A stretch of DNA of 64,000 bases. Origin: Candidatus Mycobacterium methanotrophicum. Its GTDB lineage: Bacteria > Actinomycetota > Actinomycetes > Mycobacteriales > Mycobacteriaceae. The position numbers and the translations under genes were made by a program. The DNA is taken from contig NZ_CP097320.1 in the NCBI RefSeq assembly GCF_023515995.1, forward strand, positions 2,232,001 to 2,296,000. The letters run 5' to 3'. The notes beneath the pieces are model-generated. The model was given only the letters and a program-made list of their open reading frames with translations, ran no database searches and had not been told where the DNA came from. Positions 46,600 to 55,833 of this stretch are shown here, piece by piece. Numbering within the stretch: position 1 is the stretch's first letter; every line of letters begins with the position of its first letter.

Positions 46600-47226
46600 A
46601 TGGAGAGCGGCCAGCCGGAGACGACCCGGCGCCCGGCACGAAGCCACGGACGCCTGGACCGGTCGCTGGACACAGCCATCCTCGATGCTGCACTGGCAGG
46701 TGTGGCCGAACGGGGCTATGACCGGTTGAGCATGGACGACGTCGCGTCCCGCGCCGGCGTGGGTAAGGCCGCGATATATCGTCGCTGGCCGTCGAAGGCC
46801 GTGGTGGTGGCGGATGCGATCGCCCTCTGGAGACGGCGCCTGGGGCCCGTCGAGCCGCCGAACACCGGCAGCCTTCGCGGCGACATCGAGGCGCTGGTCG
46901 CAGCTGTACCTGACCTGAATGACGCTGAGCTGCACACAATTCAGGTGGTTATCGGGGTGGCGACGGCGGCGATGCACAATCCCGTCCTGGCCGCGGCCTT
47001 GGATGACCTTGTGCTGTCGGCCCCGCGACATGTGGTCCGCGTGGTGCTAGACCAGGCGGTGGCTCGCAAGGAGATACCGGCCGACCGCGATCTGAGTCTG
47101 ATACCCGACGTCGCGTTGGGCCTCAACGTGCTGCGGGTGATGACCGGGCGTCCGATCGACCGGGTCTACGCTCGGAGGGTGCTCGAAGACGTGATCTTGC
47201 CGCTCGCCGGCGCACCGACGCGTTAG
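46600..47226 (+). CDS. TetR-family transcriptional regulator
   Basis: A 208-residue repressor. The helix-turn-helix is complete (LSMDDVASRAGVGKAAIYRR WPSK) and the C-terminal ligand domain has the usual length. ATG at 46600 follows a GGGGACACG spacer. Near-identical operator-like sequences lie before its own gene and before the next one, so it should control itself and the adjacent, now truncated, flavin monooxygenase gene. Confidence 0.9.
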   Translation: MESGQPETTRRPARSHGRLDRSLDTAILDAALAGVAERGYDRLSMDDVASRAGVGKAAIYRRWPSKAVVVADAIALWRRRLGPVEPPNTGSLRGDIEALVAAVPDLNDAELHTIQVVIGVATAAMHNPVLAAALDDLVLSAPRHVVRVVLDQAVARKEIPADRDLSLIPDVALGLNVLRVMTGRPIDRVYARRVLEDVILPLAGAPTR

Positions 47227-47265
47227 CAGTTGCGCGTTGCAGCCGACGGCGCCACATTGGTCTAG

Positions 47266-47285
47266 ACGGAACTAATCAGTTCCGT
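47266..47285. promoter_or_regulatory. Candidate TetR operator (perfect 8-bp arms)
   Basis: ACGGAACT-AATC-AGTTCCGT is a perfect inverted repeat with 8-base arms and a 4-base spacer, 18 bases upstream of the monooxygenase start codon at 47303. The first 12 bases recur before the tetR gene. Confidence 0.75.
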
Positions 47286-47302
47286 ATGGAAGGGAGGTGG
47301 CG

Positions 47303-47370
47303 ATGAGTGTCACGCATGTCCCGGTGTTGATCGTCGGCGCAGGCGCAGGCGGCCTGGCCACTTCGGCGCT
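47303..47370 (+). pseudogene. FAD monooxygenase, N-terminal stub only
   Basis: A strong AAGGGAGGTGG site precedes ATG 47303 and the frame reads MSVTHVPVLIVGAGAGGLAT SALLAML, the FAD-binding start of a PHBH-type aromatic-ring monooxygenase. The homology stops after about 22 residues and unrelated sequence follows, so most of the gene was deleted. The promoter and operator remain. Confidence 0.7.
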
Positions 47371-48084
47371 GCTGGCCATGCTCGTCCTGAGTCCAGGCGT
47401 TGCCGGCGCCGAGGTCGACGTTAGCGCGCATTTTCTTCGGATTCTTGGCGCTGGTGTCGATCTCGGCGCCAAACGGCTGTCATGGTGGTGGAACGCTTCC
47501 GCGGCGACCGGCGAGAACACTGGCGCTCTCGCGAGGAGGTGTTCCACGCGGTCAGCGCCCGCGAAGCGGCGGCGATAACCGACGCGGTCGTTGACGCGGT
47601 CCGCAACGACCCGGCCGAGGTCGCGCTGCACCGCTACCTGCGGCGGCTGTTCGTCGAGGCGATGAACTGTCCGGTGCTGCGAGCGCCGTACACCCGCGAC
47701 GCCGATACCCTCGGTACTTTTCTCGCCGCGGCGCATCATCAGCGGCTGCAGGAAACAAAGCTCGGTGTCAACCGCGACTATCTGGGTGTGCTCGCCGCGG
47801 AGTCCATGCCGCGGCCCGACCTGCATGTGCAGGATCTCGACTACGCCCTGCCCGCGATCGTCTTCGGTTTCTTTGCGGCAGAACCGTTTCACCCGCAGAC
47901 GATCACGCTGACCTTGGAGCAGAAGGCCGACCAGCTCGCCGACACTGTGCTGCGGGCTTTCGAGCCAAGTGATGCGCCGAGCGGCGTCGCGGTGAAACGT
48001 GCTGCGGCGAAGGCTCTTCCGATCCTCGAACGACTCGCCCGAGACCACCGGGCGGCGACCTACGGCGGCGATCAGGATGACTGA
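47371..48084 (+). pseudogene. TetR-like C-terminal fragment fused after the deletion
   Basis: From about 47482 the frame encodes about 200 residues of an all-helical domain (AAAITDAVVDAVRNDPAEVA; LHRYLRRLFVEAMNCPVLRA) that looks like the ligand-binding part of a TetR/AcrR regulator or a similar helical protein, ending at TGA 48082-48084. No HTH is found before it. I take it as the 3' part of a gene whose 5' end was lost in the same event that cut the monooxygenase. An independent small gene starting at 47482 is possible. Confidence 0.45.
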
Positions 48085-48122
48085 GGTGGCAACGGATTTC
48101 ATCCGCCACGAGGGCGGTACGG

Positions 48123-48521
48123 GTGGACGGGGACTACCGATCTATTCCGGCGCCGGTCGTGTTCGTCGGCTATGTGTTGTTGTGCGTTGCCGCAGCGGTT
48201 GTCGCCGGCCTACGGCTGACGACCGGACGTGCCCTGCCGCGACTCGCCGCCGCCGCGCTGGGCGTCTCATTGATCGCCGCCGGGCTCAGCATCTGGCGGT
48301 TGAGCCGACGAGCGAAGTTCGAAGTATGGGCACGCCTGCTCACTGGAATCGGTTTGCGGGGCGATGAACGGATGCTCGACCTCGGCTGCGGACGCGGCGC
48401 GCTGTTGCTGACAGCGGCAAAGTTGCTGCCGCGGGGAAATCCGCTCCAGGACAACTTCGCTGCGATGGAATTCCTGGAACGGTGCGATCTTTCGCCCGAG
48501 GATAAGGAGCGGTGCGCCTGA
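48123..48521 (+). pseudogene. Membrane-anchored methyltransferase, truncated
   Basis: The N-terminus has two membrane helices (FVGYVLLCVAAAVVAGLRL; AAAALGVSLIAAGLSIWRLS) followed by the SAM-binding motif MLDLGCGRGALLL. After KLLPRG near 48438 the homology ends and unrelated residues run to TGA 48519-48521. The catalytic domain is missing, so this is a deletion joint with the following dehydrogenase fragment. Confidence 0.7.
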
Positions 48522-48874
48522 ACGACGGCGGCTCGGTGATCACCATCGTGACCGCGCTGCTGGCCGCGTTCACCGACGGCTACTCTACCTATGCCGGCGC
48601 CAAGAGCCCGGTTGAACACTTCACCCGCGCTGCTGCCAAAGAGTTTGGTACACGTGGCATTTCGGTGAACAATGTGGCGCCGGGGCCGATGGACACCCCG
48701 TTCTTCTATCCGCAAGAGACACCGGAGCGGGTAGAGTTCCACAAGTCGCAGGCGATGGACAATCGGCTGACCCGCGTCGAGGACATCGCGCCGCTGGTGC
48801 TTTTCCTGGCCGACGAGGGCCACTGGGTGACCGGGCAGACCATCTTCGCCAACGGCGGCTACACCACCCGCTAG
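48505..48874 (+). pseudogene. Short-chain dehydrogenase, C-terminal half
   Basis: Encodes the SDR catalytic tyrosine region YSTYAGAKSPVEHFTRAAAK, the ISVNNVAPGPMDTPFF loop and the C-terminal GHWVTGQTIFANGGYTTR. The nucleotide-binding N-terminal half with the glycine-rich loop is absent. It directly follows the truncated methyltransferase, so one large deletion probably removed both the end of that gene and the start of this one. Confidence 0.8.
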
Positions 48875-48888
48875 CCCGCGCGATGAAA

Positions 48889-50310
48889 CTACAGCGGAAT
48901 GTTCTTGTGGCGCCCGCGTCGTGGTGGTGCCTGGGCCAACGCCTCGGTGAGCTTGCTGCGGGTGTGGGCCGGGTCGATCTTCTCGTCGACCACACCGATG
49001 TCGATCGCGTTGTCAACGCCGCCGGCGATCCGCTCATGCTCGGCGGCAAGCTCGTCGTGCAACGCCTCGCGCTCGTCATCCGGCGCGGCCGCCAGCTTCT
49101 TCTTGTGCAGAATTCCGACGGCTGCCTTGGCGCCCATCACGGCGACCTCGGCGTCGGGCCATGCGAACACCTTGGTGGCGTTCAAAGAACGCGAGTTCAT
49201 CGCAATATAGGCGCCGCCGTAGATCTTTCGGGTAACCAGGGTGGCTCGCGGGACTGTGGCCTCACCGAACGCGTGCAGTAGTTTCGCGCCGCGGCGCACC
49301 ACGCCGCCCCATTCCTGGTCGACACCAGGTAGGTAGCCCGGAACGTCGACGACCACGACCAGCGGGATGCCGAATGCATCGCAAAGACGCACGAAACGCG
49401 CTGCCTTCTCGGCGCTTTCGGAGTTGAGGCAACCGCCGAGCCGCAGCGGGTTGTTGGCCAGCACGCCGACCGTGCGGCCCGACAAGCGGCCCAGGCCGAC
49501 CACCATCGACGGCGCCCACTTGGCCTGGAACTCTTCGAACGGCGCGTCGTCATCGAGCAACGCGATGACAAGCGGGTGCACGTCGTAGGCGCGTCGCGGC
49601 GACTCCGGCAACAACGCATGCAGGTCGGTGTCATGCGCCTCGGCTTTGCGGCGGTCGAAATGCCCTTGCTGGCAGAACAATCCGACCAACCGGCGGCCAC
49701 GCTCGTATGCGTCGGCCTCGTCGTCGGCGACGATGTGGCAAACCCCGGACTTCTTGTGGTGAGTTTCCGGGCCGCCCAGCGACGCCATGTCGACCTCCTC
49801 GCCGGTCACGCTGCGCACCACGTCGGGCCCGGTGACAAACACCCGGCTGTCCGGTGCCATCACGACGACGTCGGTCAGTGCCGGCCCGTAGGCGGCGCCC
49901 CCGGCGGCGAAACCGACCACCACGGAAATCTGCGGGACGTATCCGGACGCCCGGATCATCGCCTCGAATACCAGCCCGACGGCGTGCAGTGCGCGCACGC
50001 CTTCGGCCAGCCGGGCGCCTCCAGAGTGCCAGATGCCCACGATCGGGCTCTGCTCCTCGATGGCCGTGTCGTAGGCGTTGACGATGTGCGTGCAGCCTTC
50101 GAGGCCCATCGCACCGCCCATCACGGTGCCGTCGGTGCAGAAAGCGATGGTGCGCAGGCCGTTTACGGTTCCGGCGGCGGCCAGCACACCGGAGCGGTCC
50201 CGCTCGTGCAACAGCTCTACGCTGCCCGCGTCGAAGAACCTACGCAGCCGCAGCAGCGGATCACGCGGGTCGAGCGACTCGTCAACCGTATCCGGGGCCA
50301 GGGTCGTCAT
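48889..50310 (-). CDS. accD6: Acetyl/propionyl-CoA carboxylase beta subunit AccD6
   Basis: A 473-residue carboxyltransferase subunit that makes malonyl-CoA for fatty-acid elongation. Both crotonase-like halves are present, with the acyl-CoA oxyanion region GFAAGGAAYGPALTDVV and biotin-side VVVDVPGYLPGVDQEWGG. It is the last gene of the FAS-II operon after kasB (spacing about 30 bases), as in M. tuberculosis (Rv2247). Malonyl-CoA is passed to FabD and AcpM. Confidence 0.95.
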   Translation of the reverse strand: MTTLAPDTVDESLDPRDPLLRLRRFFDAGSVELLHERDRSGVLAAAGTVNGLRTIAFCTDGTVMGGAMGLEGCTHIVNAYDTAIEEQSPIVGIWHSGGARLAEGVRALHAVGLVFEAMIRASGYVPQISVVVGFAAGGAAYGPALTDVVVMAPDSRVFVTGPDVVRSVTGEEVDMASLGGPETHHKKSGVCHIVADDEADAYERGRRLVGLFCQQGHFDRRKAEAHDTDLHALLPESPRRAYDVHPLVIALLDDDAPFEEFQAKWAPSMVVGLGRLSGRTVGVLANNPLRLGGCLNSESAEKAARFVRLCDAFGIPLVVVVDVPGYLPGVDQEWGGVVRRGAKLLHAFGEATVPRATLVTRKIYGGAYIAMNSRSLNATKVFAWPDAEVAVMGAKAAVGILHKKKLAAAPDDEREALHDELAAEHERIAGGVDNAIDIGVVDEKIDPAHTRSKLTEALAQAPPRRGRHKNIPL

Positions 50311-50341
50311 CGCAGATCTCCTGTTTCAGTGATGGTTCGAT

Positions 50342-51601
50342 CTAGTAGCGGCCAAACGCGATTGCCACGTTGTGCCCGCCGAAGCCGAACGAATTGTTGA
50401 CGGCGTACTTGTAGTCGCCTGGCCGCGGCTCGCCCGCCACCACGTCGAGGTCTATCTCCGGGTCCAGGTTGACCAGGTTCAGGGTGGGTGGAACAACCTG
50501 GTCGCGCAGTGCCAGCACGGTCAAGATCGATTCCACCGCGCCGACCGCACCGACCGAGTGGCCCAGCGCGCCCTTGGGCGCGTACACCGCCGCGTTTCCG
50601 CCGTGCGGGCCCAGCGCGTTGTTGATGGCCTTGCCCTCGGCCAAGTCACCGACAGACGTGCCGGTGGCGTGGGCGTTGACGTGGTCGATGTCGGCCGGGG
50701 TGAGGTCTGCGAGCTGAATCGCCCGCGTCATCGCGTGCCCGGCCCGCTCTCCGTTGGGATCGGGCGCCACCATGTGGAACCCGTCCGACGTGACGCTGGC
50801 CCCCATGATCCGGGCCAGGATGTTGGCTCCGCGGGCCTTGGCGTGCTCCTCGGTCTCGATGACCATCAACGCGCCGGCCTCTCCGAACACGAAGCCGTCG
50901 CGGTCCTTGTCGAACGGGCGGCAGGCGCCGGCCGGGTCGTCGTTGTTCCTCGACATCACGATGCGCATCTGGGCGAAACCGGCGATCGGCACCGCCTCTA
51001 TCTTGGTCTCAACACCGCCGCAGATCGCGATGTCGGCCTCGCCCAGCGCGATCTGCTGCCAGGCGCGGGCGATGCCCTCCGAGCCGGACGCGCACGCCGA
51101 CACCGAGGTCATCACCCCGGCCTTGGCCTGCTGTTGCAGTCCCACCGTCGCGGCAGCGCCGTTGGGCATGTACATCTGCACGGCCAACGGGGAGACCGCC
51201 TTCATGCCACGAGCGCGCATGCCGTCGTAGGCGAAGATCAGCTCCTCGCTGGAGCCCAGGCCGGTGCCGATCGACACCGTCAACCGGTTGGTGTCCACCT
51301 GTGGCGAACCGGCGTTTTCCCACACCCGCCGGTTCAGCACCGCGGCCATCTTCTGCAGGTAACCCATCCGGCGGTTCTCGACGCGGTTCAACTGGCTGTC
51401 GAACTCCTCGAGGAGATGCCCACCGATGCGAACCGGCAGGTCATACTCCTCCACAAAGGGGTCGTCGAGGAGACGGATTCCACTTTGCCCATCCAGCAAC
51501 AACTTCCATGTGGTCTCCGCATCAGTTGCCACGGCGGTCGTCATGGCGATCCCGGTGACAACGATGTTGGGGAAGCCCTTCCCCGTGGCCAACCTTGCCA
51601 T
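50342..51601 (-). CDS. kasB: Beta-ketoacyl-ACP synthase KasB
   Basis: A 419-residue condensing enzyme for late meromycolate elongation. Catalytic triad motifs: SACASGSEG (Cys), [11 protein letters not shown] (His) and [12 protein letters not shown] (His). ATG at 51601 follows a GGAACG site; the frame is open further upstream but without homology, so some databases may call a longer start. KasB extends mycolates to full length and its loss affects acid-fastness in M. tuberculosis. It lies about 85 bases after kasA. Confidence 0.94.
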   Translation of the reverse strand: MARLATGKGFPNIVVTGIAMTTAVATDAETTWKLLLDGQSGIRLLDDPFVEEYDLPVRIGGHLLEEFDSQLNRVENRRMGYLQKMAAVLNRRVWENAGSPQVDTNRLTVSIGTGLGSSEELIFAYDGMRARGMKAVSPLAVQMYMPNGAAATVGLQQQAKAGVMTSVSACASGSEGIARAWQQIALGEADIAICGGVETKIEAVPIAGFAQMRIVMSRNNDDPAGACRPFDKDRDGFVFGEAGALMVIETEEHAKARGANILARIMGASVTSDGFHMVAPDPNGERAGHAMTRAIQLADLTPADIDHVNAHATGTSVGDLAEGKAINNALGPHGGNAAVYAPKGALGHSVGAVGAVESILTVLALRDQVVPPTLNLVNLDPEIDLDVVAGEPRPGDYKYAVNNSFGFGGHNVAIAFGRY

Positions 51602-51686
51602 TGTTATTTCGGACGTTCCTTTCCCGCTTGTCCGGCTCATCCTCGGGCTGTTTGCGGCCCGCATCGTTGCCGGACGTTCTGCTTGC

Positions 51687-52937
51687 TCAGTACCGTCCGA
51701 ACACCAGCGCGACGTTGTGTCCGCCGAAGCCGAACGAGTTGTTGATGGCGTACTGGTAGTCGCCATAACGCGGCTCGCCCGCGACGACGTCGAGGTCGAT
51801 CTCGGGATCGGGGGTGTGATAGTTGAGCGTGGGCGGAATGACGCCGTCTCGCAGTGTGAGCACCGTCAGCACCGATTCCAGGGAACCCACTGCACCGATG
51901 GAGTGGCCCAGCGCCGACTTCGGCGCATAAACCGGAGCGTGCTGGCAACCCGCCTCTCGCAGCGCATTGGCTTCTGCCGTGTCACCGATCGGCGTAGCAG
52001 TCGCGTGAGCGTTGACGTGGTCGATGTCCTTGGGTGACAAGCCCGCCAACTCCAGCGACCGGGTCATCGCCCGCCCGGCGCGCACGCCGTCCGGTGCAGG
52101 CGCCACCATGTGGAACGCGTCGGAGGTGATGCCGGCGCCCATCAATCGGGCCAGCGGCTTGGCCGCCCGGGCTTGGGCGTGCTCCTCGGTCTCGATGATC
52201 ATCAGTGCACCGGCCTCACCGAACACGAAGCCGTCGCGGTCCTTATCGAAGGGACGCGATGCCCCTTCGGGGTCATCGTTGCGGGTCGACATGGCGCGCA
52301 TCATCGAGAACGCCGCGATCGGCAGGGCCTCAATCGGACCCTCCACACCGCCGCACACGGCGATGTCGGCGTCACCCATGACGATGTGCCGCCACGCGTG
52401 CGCGATGGCCTCCGAGCCAGACGAACAGGCCGACACCGGCGTCATCACCCCGGCGCGGGCTCCAAGCTGCAGACCCACGGTCGCCGCGGCGCCGTTGGGC
52501 ATGATCATCTGCACGGCCAGCGGCGACACCTTGCGGGGGCCGCCTTCGTTCATCAGGTCGTAGCTTTCGACGATCCGCTCGGCGCCGCCCAGACCGGTGC
52601 CGATCACGACGGCGAACCGGTCGGGGTCGACCTCCGGGCTGCCTGCGTTCTCCCAGAGTTGACCGGAGAGCAGCTTGGCCAGCCGCTGGACGTAAGACAT
52701 CCGGCGCAGGTCCAGCCGGCTCATGTGATCGTCGATCGACTCCTTGAGGTGGCCGCCGATCTTGACGGGCAGATCCCACTTCGTCACGAACTCGTCTTCG
52801 AGGACGCGGATGCCGCTTTCGCCGGCCAGCAAGCCCTTCCACGTGCCCTCGATGTCCGGCGCGATCGATGTCGTCGCCGTGACGGCGGTTACCACGACGC
52901 TGGGGAAACCGCCGTTGGTAGTGGAAGGTTTGGTCAC
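51687..52937 (-). CDS. kasA: Beta-ketoacyl-ACP synthase KasA
   Basis: A 416-residue essential elongation synthase. Active-site motifs SACSSGSEA (Cys), [11 protein letters not shown] (His) and [12 protein letters not shown] (His) are intact. The GTG start at 52937 overlaps the acpM stop (GTGA), so both are translationally coupled. KasA starts chain elongation in FAS-II. Confidence 0.95.
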   Translation of the reverse strand: MTKPSTTNGGFPSVVVTAVTATTSIAPDIEGTWKGLLAGESGIRVLEDEFVTKWDLPVKIGGHLKESIDDHMSRLDLRRMSYVQRLAKLLSGQLWENAGSPEVDPDRFAVVIGTGLGGAERIVESYDLMNEGGPRKVSPLAVQMIMPNGAAATVGLQLGARAGVMTPVSACSSGSEAIAHAWRHIVMGDADIAVCGGVEGPIEALPIAAFSMMRAMSTRNDDPEGASRPFDKDRDGFVFGEAGALMIIETEEHAQARAAKPLARLMGAGITSDAFHMVAPAPDGVRAGRAMTRSLELAGLSPKDIDHVNAHATATPIGDTAEANALREAGCQHAPVYAPKSALGHSIGAVGSLESVLTVLTLRDGVIPPTLNYHTPDPEIDLDVVAGEPRYGDYQYAINNSFGFGGHNVALVFGRY

Positions 52938-53281
52938 TGGTGGTCGGCTTCCAGCCTGGCGCGAACCGACTCAGCCGCCTCCGGGTTCTCGGTCTCGAGC
53001 TTGGCGCGCAGCGCCTGGGCGGCCTCGGGGTTTTCTTCCTCGAGCTTCTGGATGTAGGTGACGACGTCACCGACGGTGCGCAGGCCGGCCAGGTCCTCGT
53101 CGGGGATCTTGACGCCGTACTTGTCCTCGGTCTGCACCGCGATCTCAACCATCGACAGCGAGTCGATGTCGAGGTCGTCGACGAACGACTTCTCCGGGGT
53201 GATCTCCGAGGGCTCGATACCGGTGACCTCTTCGATGATCTCGGCGATACCGGCGATGATTTCTTCCTGACTGACAGCCAC
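52934..53281 (-). CDS. acpM: Meromycolate acyl carrier protein AcpM
   Basis: A 115-residue acyl carrier protein. The phosphopantetheine serine is in [10 protein letters not shown]. Compared with standard ACPs (about 78 residues) it has the long acidic C-terminal extension typical of mycobacterial AcpM, here with imperfect repeats ([16 protein letters not shown] then [16 protein letters not shown]). It carries growing meromycolate chains between KasA, KasB and the other FAS-II enzymes. Confidence 0.96.
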   Translation of the reverse strand: MAVSQEEIIAGIAEIIEEVTGIEPSEITPEKSFVDDLDIDSLSMVEIAVQTEDKYGVKIPDEDLAGLRTVGDVVTYIQKLEEENPEAAQALRAKLETENPEAAESVRARLEADHQ

Positions 53282-53381
53282 GTTCAGTTCCCTTCGTAAT
53301 ATGTTGTGTTACTGCTAATTTGACGTGCGTGTGCGCTTGTAGGCGGACAGGTTTTCCTGATCCGGCTCTGCGGCGAGGGTT

Positions 53382-54314
53382 TTACAGCTCGGTCAAACCA
53401 TCCAGGTCTGCGGGAGTCTTGACGGCACGCGTCGGTACCCCGCGAAGTTCACGCTTGGCGATGCCACTCAGAGCACCCGAAGGGGGGAACTCGACAATCG
53501 CCCTGACATTTCGCTGGCGCAGCGTCTTGCTGCACAAATCCCAGCGCACCGGGTGAACCAACTGTGCGACAAGCTTCTCTATCGCGTCGTTGGCTGAGCA
53601 TACCGGCTGGCCGTCGCGGTTGGATAACAGAACGGCGGTCGGTTCCGCGGTCGCGACGTTTTGCACCGCCGAGGCGTAGCCGTCGAGCGCGGACGCCATG
53701 AACTGGGTGTGGAACGCTCCGGCGACGCCCAATGCACGCACCCGGGCCTTGGTTGGCGGGTCTTCGGCAAGTTTGTCCAGCCCGCTGAGGCGACCGGCGG
53801 CCACGATCTGGCCGGCGGCGTTGCGGTTCGCCGGAACCAGGTCGAGTTGCTCCAGGTGGGCCAGCACATCTGCCTCGTCACCGCCGAGCACTGCGGACAT
53901 GCCCGTCGGCTCGTCGGCGCAGGCTTTGGCCATTTCGGCACCGCGGGTGGCGGCCAGGGCGACAGCGTCGTCGGCCGAGAACACCCCGGCGATCGCGTAG
54001 GCGGCGATTTCACCGACCGAGTGTCCGGCCACGATGGCATCTTTGTGGGCCTCTTTGCCGGCCTCTTCGCCGGCCAGTAGGCCTCGCCTCGTCAGCTCTT
54101 CGTGCGCGAGCAGTGTGGCGGCGACGATCAGCGGCTGGGCGATCGCGGTGTTGGTGATTTCCTCGGTCGACGCAGTGGTGCCCAGTCGCGCCAGATCCAG
54201 GCCGCTGGCCGTCGACCACGACGACAAGCGCTCTGCTGCACCAGGCAGTTCCAGCCAGGGCGACAGCATGCCGGGGGTCTGCGATCCCTGGCCGGGGGCG
54301 AGCAATGCAATCAC
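53382..54314 (-). CDS. fabD: Malonyl-CoA:ACP transacylase FabD
   Basis: A 310-residue transacylase that loads malonate onto AcpM. The catalytic serine is in GHSVGEIAAY, and GAFHTQFM carries the His. GTG at 54314 is the start (VIALLAPGQGSQ). There is a lysine/glutamate insertion (EEAGKEAHKD) just before the active-site strand that I do not recall from the M. tuberculosis protein. It is the first gene of fabD-acpM-kasA-kasB-accD6 and lies downstream of the mabR gene and an inverted repeat. Confidence 0.95.
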   Translation of the reverse strand: MIALLAPGQGSQTPGMLSPWLELPGAAERLSSWSTASGLDLARLGTTASTEEITNTAIAQPLIVAATLLAHEELTRRGLLAGEEAGKEAHKDAIVAGHSVGEIAAYAIAGVFSADDAVALAATRGAEMAKACADEPTGMSAVLGGDEADVLAHLEQLDLVPANRNAAGQIVAAGRLSGLDKLAEDPPTKARVRALGVAGAFHTQFMASALDGYASAVQNVATAEPTAVLLSNRDGQPVCSANDAIEKLVAQLVHPVRWDLCSKTLRQRNVRAIVEFPPSGALSGIAKRELRGVPTRAVKTPADLDGLTEL

Positions 54315-54379
54315 GTCTCTAAGAGAACACTGTGAAGACGGTTTTGCGCCGTGTAACACATTATGAACCTTGTCTTAGG

Positions 54380-54402
54380 TTTTTGTGGACATTCCACAAA
54401 AA
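54380..54402. promoter_or_regulatory. Candidate MabR operator upstream of fabD
   Basis: TTTTTGTGGA-CAT-TCCACAAAAA is a perfect inverted repeat with 10-base arms, 66 bases upstream of the fabD start codon and between mabR and the FAS-II operon. MabR of M. tuberculosis binds the FAS-II promoter region here (established), so this is the likely site. Confidence 0.8.
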
Positions 54403-54427
54403 GGCACGCGATGCGACGTATTCGAGA

Positions 54428-55741
54428 TCATCCCGCGACCTGTCGGCCGCTTGCACCGCTCTTAGACGGGGTGACCAGGTTCCTTTGCGTCGGCGGCATG
54501 ACCGGCGTCACGATGTGGCTGGCGAGGCTGGACTGCTGCGCCTGGTAAGCAAGGTGGCCCACGGTGGCGGCCACCCGAAGGACGTACGCGTCGCGTGGCT
54601 GGGTGGGATCACGGCCGGTGAAGTCCGCGATACGCCGGAGTCGGTAGCGCACGGTGTTTGGATGAACGAACAACTTGCGGGCGCAGGCTTCGATCGCGCC
54701 GCCGCAGTCGAGGTAGGCGTCGAGGGTTTCGGTCAGCGTCGGGCCAGCGTCGGCCAGCGGCCGCATCACGTCGGTGTGCAATGCCGCGATGGCCGATGCG
54801 TCGCCCATCAGAGCCCGTTCGGGCAGCAGCTCGCGGGCCAGCACGGGCCGCGGCGCCCCCCGCCAGCCGGCCACGGCGTTCATCCCAGCGATGGCCTCGC
54901 TGGCGCTGTGGTAGGCCGCGGTCAGCATCGGCGCCGTCGGGCCGACCACCACCGGACCATCGGAGAACGCGTCCAGCAGTGCGTCGAAGACCTTCTCGGT
55001 CGGTGTCAACTGGCCGGACACGATCGCCACCAGCCAAGTGCCGTGCACGTCGGTGAGGGCGGCGCGACCGTGGTGGATCGCGATATCCCGAACGTCTTGG
55101 CTGGCATGGTTTTCCCGGCCCGGCGCAGGCGTTCCCACCACCACCGTCGCCGGCGCGGTGGTGTCCCAGTTCAGCGCGGACGCGCGGGACAGCAACTCGG
55201 GCCCGGTGTCGCCGCGCACCACCGCGTCCACCACGCTGGCCTCCATCCGGCTGTCCCAGCTGCCGCGGGCCTCGGCCGCATCGGCGTAGACCGTTGCGGC
55301 GCTGAAGGCCAAGTCGCGGCTGTACTTGAGGATGCCCACCGTCAGCGCGGCCAGCTGTTCGTCGGAGCGGGTCAGTAACGGGCCGACCTCTTCGAAGAAC
55401 TCCATGGTGACCCGCAGCATGTCGACGGAGTGACGCAGTGCGATCCGCCGAGTCAGATCCTGTGGCATCAGCTCGAAAGCGCGGGCGGTGTAGTTGACGT
55501 CGCTGTGCGGGTCGGTCATCCACTCCACGAAGTTCACCACGGCGGTCTGCACCACCAGCGCGAGGCTGGCCCGCTGGGACGCTTCCAGCTCGGCGAAGAA
55601 CGGCAACCGGTCCTGCATGACCGAGACCGCCTCGGTGGAAAACCGGCCGGAATACTGCTTCAACCGCCGCAGCAGCGACTCCGGGACGCTGTCCAGTAGC
55701 TCCAGCGTTGACCGCGACGTCGCAAACTGCTTGTCAGGCAT
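54428..55741 (-). CDS. mabR: FAS-II regulator MabR (PucR-type)
   Basis: A 437-residue regulator with a C-terminal PucR-type helix-turn-helix (AIEACARKLFVHPNTVRYRL) and a GGDEF-like central region. It corresponds to MabR (Rv2242), which controls the downstream fabD-acpM-kasA-kasB-accD6 operon in response to long-chain acyl-CoA. It is transcribed in the same direction as the operon. ATG at 55741 is the only good start. Confidence 0.93.
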   Translation of the reverse strand: MPDKQFATSRSTLELLDSVPESLLRRLKQYSGRFSTEAVSVMQDRLPFFAELEASQRASLALVVQTAVVNFVEWMTDPHSDVNYTARAFELMPQDLTRRIALRHSVDMLRVTMEFFEEVGPLLTRSDEQLAALTVGILKYSRDLAFSAATVYADAAEARGSWDSRMEASVVDAVVRGDTGPELLSRASALNWDTTAPATVVVGTPAPGRENHASQDVRDIAIHHGRAALTDVHGTWLVAIVSGQLTPTEKVFDALLDAFSDGPVVVGPTAPMLTAAYHSASEAIAGMNAVAGWRGAPRPVLARELLPERALMGDASAIAALHTDVMRPLADAGPTLTETLDAYLDCGGAIEACARKLFVHPNTVRYRLRRIADFTGRDPTQPRDAYVLRVAATVGHLAYQAQQSSLASHIVTPVMPPTQRNLVTPSKSGASGRQVAG

Positions 55742-55833
55742 CCCTAAAAGCTACAGCAGTTTTCTGTATGATTGCGCCAAAGACGCGCGTGCCGATGTGT
55801 GAGCGTGCGGCCGGCCGCACACTTAGCAGACGG

